Shown here: positions 56,921-64,000 of the stretch, piece after piece
How the letters are laid out: each line of letters starts with the position of its first letter
Position numbering within the stretch: the stretch's first letter is position 1
Source: Allorhizobium pseudoryzae
GTDB taxonomy: Bacteria; Pseudomonadota; Alphaproteobacteria; Rhizobiales; Rhizobiaceae
Direction: 5' to 3'
Assembly (NCBI RefSeq): GCF_011046245.1
Contig: NZ_CP049241.1
Span: 1,752,001-1,816,000 of the forward strand
DNA length: 64,000 nucleotides
Position numbers and translations under genes: made by a program
Notes under the pieces: generated by a model
The model's input: only the letters and a program-made list of their open reading frames with translations
Told to the model about the DNA's origin: nothing
Database searches by the model: none

Positions 56921-58390
56921 TCAGGCGCCGATCGAGTGGCGAAGGCCGTCTTCGGTACGGCGCTTGATCAGGCTGAAATAGATCGCGGCGTATTTTTCCG
57001 CGCTCCGTTCCCAGGAAAAACGTGTCTTCATGCCCTGGTTCTGCAGGCGTGCCCAGTTGCGCGTATCGGCATAGGTATCGAGCGCACGGCGAAGGGCAAG
57101 GCGCAGGCCCTCGGTGTTGACCGGATGGAACTGGAAGCCGGTCGCCACGCGCGCCGACATCGCGGCATCATTGGCGTCGATGATGGTCTCCGAGAGACCG
57201 CCGGTGCGGGACACGACGGGCACGCAGCCATAGCGCAGGGCGTAGAGCTGGGTCAGCCCGCAGGGCTCGAAGCGGGACGGCTGGACAATGGCATCCGAGC
57301 CGCCATGGATCAGATGCGCGGTCGGTTCGTCATAGCCGACATGTACCGCCATGCGGCCCGGATAACGGGCTGCCGTTGCTCTCAAAGCCCGTTCGATTTC
57401 GCCATCGCCCTGGCCGAACACGATCACCTTGCCGCCGTTATAAAGCACCTCGTCGGCGGCCTCGGCGAACATGTCCATGCCCTTTTGCCAGGTAAGGCGC
57501 GTGACGGCGGAAAAGACGGGACCATTGTCCTGCTCCAGGCCGAAGCGGTCGAGCAGCACGCTGCGGTTCTCCCGCTTGCGTTTGAGGCTGGTGGCATCGT
57601 AGTTGCGCGGCAGGTAGGGGTCCGTCAGCGGGTTCCAGACGTCGAGGTCGATGCCGTTGACGATGCCACGCAGCGCCATCACCCGCTCGTTCAAGACGCC
57701 GTCCAGCCCCATGCCGAACCGGCTGGTGAGGATCTCGCGCGCATAAGTCGGGCTCACCGTGGTGATGATATCCGCCGTCTGCAGGCCACCCTTCAGGTAG
57801 CTGATGTCACCGAAATATTCGAGGCAGTTGGTGGTGAAGACGTGCTCCGGCAGGCCGATGGCCGACAGCCGGTCGCGCTCGAACTGGCCCTGGAAGGCAA
57901 GATTGTGGATGGTGAGCACCACGGGCAGGTCGCATCCCATCTCGCGCATGTAGACGGAGGTGAGGGCCGACTGCCAGTCATGGGTGTGGACGAGATCCGG
58001 CTGCCAGCCGGGCAGCGCTCCGTTGGCGATCTCCGCCGCGGCGCGCGAGAGCGCGGCAAAACGCTTCCAGTTGTCGGCATGATCGCGGCCTTCGCCATCG
58101 ACATAGGGACCGCCTGAGCGGTGATAGAGGCTCGGGCAATCCAGGAGGAGAAGATCCAGTCCATGCGCCTTTGCGTGGATCAGCGAGGCGCGTTCGCCGA
58201 GGATATCGTCGAAGCTCATCAGGATCGAGGTCTGCCCCACCTTTTCCAAGACAGACGGATAGGCCGGCAGCAGGGTCGTGGTTTCCACACCGCTCAGCGC
58301 CAGGGCCTTCGGCAGGGAACCGGTGACGTCGGCAAGGCCGCCCGTCTTCACCAGCGGAAACAGTTCCGACGTCACTGAGAGTACTTTCAT
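56921..58390 (-). CDS. glgA: Glycogen synthase GlgA
   Basis: A 489-aa GT5 glycogen synthase that adds glucose from ADP-glucose. MKVLSVTSELFPLVKTGGLA carries the KTGGL ADP-glucose motif; VHTHDWQSAL, the second-domain SRFEPCGLTQLYALRYG (E-x(7)-E region) and RTGGLSETI are all present. The family start at 58390 is used, but an ATG at 58486 (or 58483) in the same frame has a much stronger Shine-Dalgarno (GGAGGAG) and would add about 31 residues rich in Arg; the true start may be that one. Convergent with glgX. Confidence 0.9.
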   Translation of the reverse strand: MKVLSVTSELFPLVKTGGLADVTGSLPKALALSGVETTTLLPAYPSVLEKVGQTSILMSFDDILGERASLIHAKAHGLDLLLLDCPSLYHRSGGPYVDGEGRDHADNWKRFAALSRAAAEIANGALPGWQPDLVHTHDWQSALTSVYMREMGCDLPVVLTIHNLAFQGQFERDRLSAIGLPEHVFTTNCLEYFGDISYLKGGLQTADIITTVSPTYAREILTSRFGMGLDGVLNERVMALRGIVNGIDLDVWNPLTDPYLPRNYDATSLKRKRENRSVLLDRFGLEQDNGPVFSAVTRLTWQKGMDMFAEAADEVLYNGGKVIVFGQGDGEIERALRATAARYPGRMAVHVGYDEPTAHLIHGGSDAIVQPSRFEPCGLTQLYALRYGCVPVVSRTGGLSETIIDANDAAMSARVATGFQFHPVNTEGLRLALRRALDTYADTRNWARLQNQGMKTRFSWERSAEKYAAIYFSLIKRRTEDGLRHSIGA

Positions 58391-58675
58391 CCGCGGCATG
58401 TCCCTCTTTCGAAGGTTGGGACCACCGAAGCGCTCACGGCTGGGGCGGCTCCGGCGATCGTCGAAGACAGAGGGCGCGTTCATCATTGCGATCTCCTCCA
58501 CGCGCTCATCGCGTGATGGCCAACGTCCAGGCCGGGGTCAGCGTTCCAGTCGCACTCGGAAATCGAATCAGCAGAAGATCTAATATACATACCACATCCG
58601 GAAAAAACGGATTACGCGCCGACGCGGGCCATGCCCGCGCCGGTCAAATCGATACTCTTTGAGGAGAAACTGGTG

Positions 58676-58999
58676 TCAGGCGCCCGGCGTTTTCCGGGCC
58701 CGCTTTTTCGGAGCAGCCTCGCTTGCGGGTGCTTCCTTGGCTTTCGGCGCGGCCTTGGCGCGTGCGGCAGGTTTTGCCGCGGGTTTGGTCTCGGCGGTGG
58801 CTGCAGGTTTTGCATCCGCCGGCTTGGCGTCAGCCGCCTTGGATTTGCGGGCCGCCGGCGCCTTTTTGGCCCCACCGTTCACCGTCTTGTATTCCTGCGC
58901 TGCGCGCTCCCAATGTTCGGCGTCCTTGCCATGCGGACGACCTTCTTCTTCCCACAGGGCATAGGCCCGGTTTTTGATCCATTCTTCTGAGACCGCCAT
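58676..58999 (-). CDS. DUF2934 protein with Ala/Lys/Pro histone-like tail
   Basis: A 107-aa protein. Residues 1-40 match DUF2934 (EEWIKNRAYALWEEEGRPHG, then HWERAAQEY). The rest is a low-complexity AKPA/KAAP tail, very basic, like histone H1-type nucleoid proteins. The ATG at 58999 follows GAGAGGAAG. Ideal EcfG promoter 28 bp upstream. A CGCGGGC/GCCCGCG hairpin (58623-58639) and a T-rich stretch lie after it. DNA binding by the tail is an inference. Confidence 0.8.
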   Translation of the reverse strand: MAVSEEWIKNRAYALWEEEGRPHGKDAEHWERAAQEYKTVNGGAKKAPAARKSKAADAKPADAKPAATAETKPAAKPAARAKAAPKAKEAPASEAAPKKRARKTPGA

Positions 59000-59026
59000 C
59001 TTCCTCTCCATTCGCCCGAGCATCAA

Positions 59027-59051
59027 AACGCACATCTACCGAGAAGGTTCC
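59027..59051 (-). promoter_or_regulatory. EcfG-type stress promoter for the DUF2934 gene
   Basis: Minus strand GGAAC-N16-CGTT, an ideal match ending 28 bp before the ATG. Confidence 0.7.
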
Positions 59052-59127
59052 CGCAGGATGCACGGATTGTGTGCGTTGCAGCGGTTCGGCGCAATCCCTT
59101 ATTTTTTCAGAATTTCGGAAGGGCGCT

Positions 59128-59152
59128 GGAACTTCTTCTTGATCCGTTCGTT
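59128..59152 (+). promoter_or_regulatory. EcfG-type stress promoter for the gene at 59181
   Basis: GGAAC-N16-CGTT, an ideal match ending 29 bp before the ATG; divergent to 59027-59051. Confidence 0.7.
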
Positions 59153-59180
59153 TGGGCGGCGGGCAAGGAGGGCCCACTCC

Positions 59181-59402
59181 ATGGAAAAGCGCTTCGACAT
59201 CATCCCGCATGAGACCGGCTGGATCTACGTGATCGACGGACAGCCTTCGGCGTCGTTCCCTTGTTATGACCTGGCGCTGAAAGCAGCCAGCGCACATGCC
59301 GATCGGGAACTTGAGACGCTGAGGCGGCCGATTTTCCGGCGCCTGGAAGTCAGTGGAGAAATGATCCCGGTCACGCGCCCCACCCATCACCATCCCTGGT
59401 GA
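59181..59402 (+). CDS. 73-aa DUF2188-like small protein
   Basis: MEKRFDIIPHETGWIYVIDG then QPSASFPCYDLALKAASAHA. The pattern of an opening beta strand, GW, aromatic strand and an Ala-rich helix resembles DUF2188 proteins, but this is tentative. A good EcfG promoter precedes it and a rho-independent terminator follows, so it is a single-gene stress transcript. GGAGG lies before the ATG. Confidence 0.74.
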   Translation: MEKRFDIIPHETGWIYVIDGQPSASFPCYDLALKAASAHADRELETLRRPIFRRLEVSGEMIPVTRPTHHHPW

Positions 59403-59421
59403 TCCGACACCCACGAATGTC

Positions 59422-59457
59422 AAAGGGCCCGCGCGAATTACCGCTGCGGGCCCTTTT
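59422..59457 (+). terminator. Rho-independent terminator after the gene at 59181
   Basis: AAAGGGCCCGC (59422-59432) pairs with GCGGGCCCTTT (59446-59456), 11 bp, followed by further T. Confidence 0.85.
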
Positions 59458-59539
59458 CGTGTCTCGATCCGATTTCGACCGGACATCTGTCGTGATCGGC
59501 GGCCATGCCTGCACCGTGTTGGGGCGCAGGCAAAGCGGA

Positions 59540-60040
59540 TCAGGCAGCCTTCTTGGCTGCAGCGTTCACGGTGTCTTCTGCCAGACCGGTGAGCTTCTCG
59601 TCGGTGCGCTCTTCTTCGGCGAGCGTTTCCTCGATCAGGGACACGGCATCCTTCAGGCCAAGCTGCTTGGCCCAGGCGCGCAGCGTGCCGTAGCGGCTGA
59701 TTTCGTAGTGCTCGACGGCCTGTGCGGCGGCAAGCAGACCGGCGTCAAGAGCAGGCGTGCCCTTGAACTCGTCTATGATCTCTTCACCTTCCTCGATGAT
59801 GCCTTCGATGGCGGCGCAGGTCTTGCCACGCGCCCGCTTGCCGATCAGTTCAAAGATCTGCTGCAGACGTTCGATCTGACCGTCCGTTTCGTCCTTGTGC
59901 ATCTGGAAGGCCTGCTTCAGCTCGTCGCTCTGCGCGGCACGTGCCATCTTCGGCAGCGCCTTGGAAATCTTGCGCTCGGCGTAATAGATGTCTTTCAGGG
60001 TCTCGTAGAAGAGGTCGTCCAGCGTCTTCGTGGCGGCCAT
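59540..60040 (-). CDS. DUF892/YciE-type ferritin-like protein
   Basis: A 166-aa protein: MAATKTLDDLFYETLKDIYY and AERKISKALPKMARAA open the classic YciE pattern; HKDETDGQIERLQQIFEL, QAVEHYEISRYGTLRAWAKQ and LIEETLAEEERTDEKLT provide the helix Glu/His pairs. Expected to be a stress-induced, possibly metal-binding four-helix protein. GGAGAG before the ATG. EcfG-type promoter upstream. Companion of the family member at 33513. Confidence 0.88.
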   Translation of the reverse strand: MAATKTLDDLFYETLKDIYYAERKISKALPKMARAAQSDELKQAFQMHKDETDGQIERLQQIFELIGKRARGKTCAAIEGIIEEGEEIIDEFKGTPALDAGLLAAAQAVEHYEISRYGTLRAWAKQLGLKDAVSLIEETLAEEERTDEKLTGLAEDTVNAAAKKAA

Positions 60041-60091
60041 GGTGTTTCTCTCCTTGATGTTCTTCCCGGATCGGCTGATCCGCGCTCCATA

Positions 60092-60116
60092 ACCGTCTCT
60101 GTGTCACAAGGTTCCG
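60092..60116 (-). promoter_or_regulatory. EcfG-type stress promoter for the DUF892 gene at 60040
   Basis: Minus strand GGAAC-N16-GGTT, 51 bp before the ATG. Confidence 0.55.
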
Positions 60117-60121
60117 CGGTT

Positions 60122-60286
60122 TCAGGTGCGCCGGCTTGGCTTTTCGTAAAGGTCCTGGATCGCCGCATCCTGCCCGACCTCTTCCGACCGCGTCAGCCGG
60201 CGGCGGCGCATCATGGAATAGACAAAGGCTGCTCCGAGCAGCACCGGGCCGAGTGCCACGGCGATGAACCAAAGATTGTCAATCAT
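60122..60286 (-). CDS. 54-aa single-helix membrane protein
   Basis: MIDNLWFIAVALGPVLLGAA then FVYSMMRRRRLTRSEEVGQD: one N-terminal membrane helix, a basic stop-transfer RRRR and a short charged cytoplasmic tail. GAAGGAGGGC before the ATG. Its first codons overlap the preceding gene's end by 8 bp, so the two form an operon from the promoter at 60533-60558. Function unknown. Confidence 0.75.
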   Translation of the reverse strand: MIDNLWFIAVALGPVLLGAAFVYSMMRRRRLTRSEEVGQDAAIQDLYEKPSRRT

Positions 60287-60497
60287 TCCCGCCCTCCTTC
60301 GCCTCCGCCCGCTGCCGGGCGGCATCTTCGGCGGGATAATCATTGGCGCGACGCTTCTTCTCGCCGATCGGATCGTCGGCAAAGATATCGGCTTCGCCCT
60401 GCACGTAGCCGCTCGGGCGATTTTCGGCTGGACCTTCCCAGCGTGGCCATTGCGAGGTTTCGCCGGGCTTGCCCTGGTCGTGAGGTTGGTGTGTCAT
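60279..60497 (-). CDS. 72-aa polar hypothetical protein
   Basis: MTHQPHDQGKPGETSQWPRW then EGPAENRPSGYVQGEADIFA, ending with an Ala/Arg/Glu-rich tail. Hydrophilic, Pro/Gly/Glu-rich, likely disordered. First gene of a two-gene operon with the single-helix protein (8-bp overlap). TAGGAGAC precedes the ATG. EcfG-type promoter upstream. Confidence 0.72.
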   Translation of the reverse strand: MTHQPHDQGKPGETSQWPRWEGPAENRPSGYVQGEADIFADDPIGEKKRRANDYPAEDAARQRAEAKEGGND

Positions 60498-60532
60498 GGC
60501 TGTCTCCTATCGGTGTGAGCCTCTAAGAACCG

Positions 60533-60558
60533 AACCCCCTGTTGAGCGGCTTTGTTCC
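60533..60558 (-). promoter_or_regulatory. EcfG-type stress promoter for the 60497/60286 operon
   Basis: Minus strand GGAAC-N17-GGTT, 35 bp before the ATG. Confidence 0.55.
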
Positions 60559-60596
60559 GCCTTCAAGGCCCGGAAGGCCGATCGTTTCAGCGATGC

Positions 60597-60622
60597 GGAA
60601 CGATGTGACGATGGCTCGCGTT
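60597..60622 (+). promoter_or_regulatory. EcfG-type stress promoter for the gene at 60669
   Basis: GGAAC-N17-CGTT, an ideal match 46 bp before the ATG; divergent to 60533-60558. Confidence 0.66.
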
Positions 60623-60668
60623 CTTCGCGCAGGGCGGGCCGGGCGTGAGACACATCGGGAGAAGACCC

Positions 60669-61001
60669 ATGGACGAACAGTTGAAGATCTATCGTCTGGT
60701 GCCGAGCGCACCGCTGGATGATCCGCAGTGGATGGACCGGCCGCCGCAGGGCGAAATCGTCGTGCGGGCACGCACCAGCGGTGACGCGCGCGTGGTGGCA
60801 AGCGAAGCGGAACTGGATTTCACGGAAATCGATGCCCTGCCGGCGGAGGGCAATTCCACGGAAATGGCCAGCGCCTTCCGCAGCGAAAAACTCTACACCG
60901 TCATCGAGGATGTCAGCGGTCGTTTCAGCGGAGAGGGGCCGCGGCAGGTGGTGGATGGGACGGTGCGCATCGATACCATCCTGCCGGTGCAGGTGGACTG
61001 A
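60669..61001 (+). CDS. 110-aa hypothetical protein
   Basis: MDEQLKIYRLVPSAPLDDPQ then WMDRPPQGEIVVRARTSGDA. A compact soluble protein with alternating strands (EIVVRARTS, ARVVASEAELDF, KLYTVIEDVSG, DGTVRIDTILPVQVD), probably a small beta-rich fold. EcfG promoter upstream; directly convergent with the NepR-like gene (ends adjoin). Common in rhizobial genomes as an uncharacterised protein by my recollection; no function assigned. Confidence 0.74.
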   Translation: MDEQLKIYRLVPSAPLDDPQWMDRPPQGEIVVRARTSGDARVVASEAELDFTEIDALPAEGNSTEMASAFRSEKLYTVIEDVSGRFSGEGPRQVVDGTVRIDTILPVQVD

Positions 61002-61184
61002 TCACTCTTTCGAGGGCTGATCCAGCTTCTCGTTCAGCGCCTTCTGCAATTCAAGGGCAAGCTCCATCAGCCGATCCGGCACCGGCTCCTTTTCGATGGC
61101 CGCAAGGAGATGGGCAACCTTGCCACCGACCTTGTTGCCGAGGGCGCCTTTTACGTCCGCATTCAAACTCGTCTCTTCTGCCAT
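61002..61184 (-). CDS. NepR-like small protein (putative anti-sigma factor paralogue)
   Basis: A 60-aa protein, MAEETSLNADVKGALGNKVG then GKVAHLLAAIEKEPVPDRLM and ELALELQKALNEKLDQPSKE. The core VGGKVAHLLAAIEKEPVPDR followed by an amphipathic helix matches the NepR layout, in which a first helix leads to an EPVPDRF-like turn and a Leu-rich second helix. NepR binds EcfG and is titrated by phosphorylated PhyR. Lying among about 19 EcfG-type promoters, it could tune the stress sigma factor. No GGAAC promoter found; an inverted repeat GCAGTA/TACTGC (61237-61258) lies upstream. Family call is from pattern alone. Confidence 0.55.
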   Translation of the reverse strand: MAEETSLNADVKGALGNKVGGKVAHLLAAIEKEPVPDRLMELALELQKALNEKLDQPSKE

Positions 61185-61302
61185 TTCGACCTCGTGGAAC
61201 CTGAAGCTTGCACCGCGGCATGTCGTTTCGATTGCTGCAGTACCTTCTAAACTACTGCAAAAGCAGAACGGTCCCGAAAGTCAATCAGATCTCTGGCAGC
61301 AA

Positions 61303-61335
61303 ACAGCCCGGCCGCATGTTCTGCAACCGGGCTGT
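61303..61335 (-). terminator. Hairpin after the gene at 61364-61732
   Basis: ACAGCCCGG (61303-61311) pairs with CCGGGCTGT (61327-61335), a 9-bp perfect stem; on the minus strand it is followed by TTTGC. Confidence 0.5.
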
Positions 61336-61363
61336 GTCTTCTCAGCCAGTATCGGCGCGCGGT

Positions 61364-64000
<2,637 letters not shown>

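Overview
The window reads as chromosomal DNA of a high-GC alphaproteobacterium of the Rhizobiales (Rhizobium/Agrobacterium/Sinorhizobium-like). This rests on the hFixL-FxkR-FixK layout with its K-box, the NasT/NasS nitrate control genes, the abundance of ABC and tripartite transporters, HWE kinases, Ku/LigD, and many small genes preceded by GGAAC-N16/17-NNTT sites typical of the EcfG (RpoE2) general stress sigma factor. I see no rRNA, tRNA, CRISPR array, transposase or prophage. Both ends cut a gene: nrtB on the left, ligD on the right.

Region 1 (1-10.4 kb) is nitrogen and oxygen sensing. On the minus strand nasT-nasS precede nrtA-nrtB, with a near-perfect sigma-54 promoter and a structured leader in front of nrtA. 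A 633-bp gap holds a strongly folded element (4387-4519) and an Fnr/FixK box. Next come fxkR (minus) and, divergently, fixK and a hybrid heme-PAS kinase (hfixL), with a GTTACA-N4-GTTACA K-box between them. A BacA/ExsE-like ABC exporter with an eroded ATPase domain closes the block.

Region 2 (10.7-26.4 kb) is uptake and catabolism: an aryl/acyl-CoA ligase with a complete Liv-type ABC transporter; an aminotransferase/TetR/dimethylargininase-like operon divergent from a polar amino-acid ABC transporter; and an LLM monooxygenase with an MFS transporter, divergent from an XRE-cupin regulator.

Region 3 (26.4-64 kb) is rich in stress and respiration genes. It holds a cyanide-insensitive bd oxidase (cydAB plus a 36-codon partner), a YbhP/YbhN/cardiolipin-synthase-like set, two DUF892 ferritin-like proteins, asparagine synthetase, a DctB/DctD-like pair next to tctCBA, an HWE kinase, topoisomerase IB, a DJ-1/PfpI protein, an alternative cytochrome c oxidase operon (CoxMN type) ending in a three-heme cytochrome c, glgX and glgA, and Ku and LigD. 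About fifteen small unknown genes sit among them. I count 19 candidate EcfG-type promoters here, six as divergent pairs. A 60-codon gene looks like a NepR anti-sigma paralogue and a 25-codon gene has a textbook EcfG promoter. The natural reading is a general-stress-response island covering DNA end joining, glycogen, alternative respiration, membrane lipids and small stress proteins.
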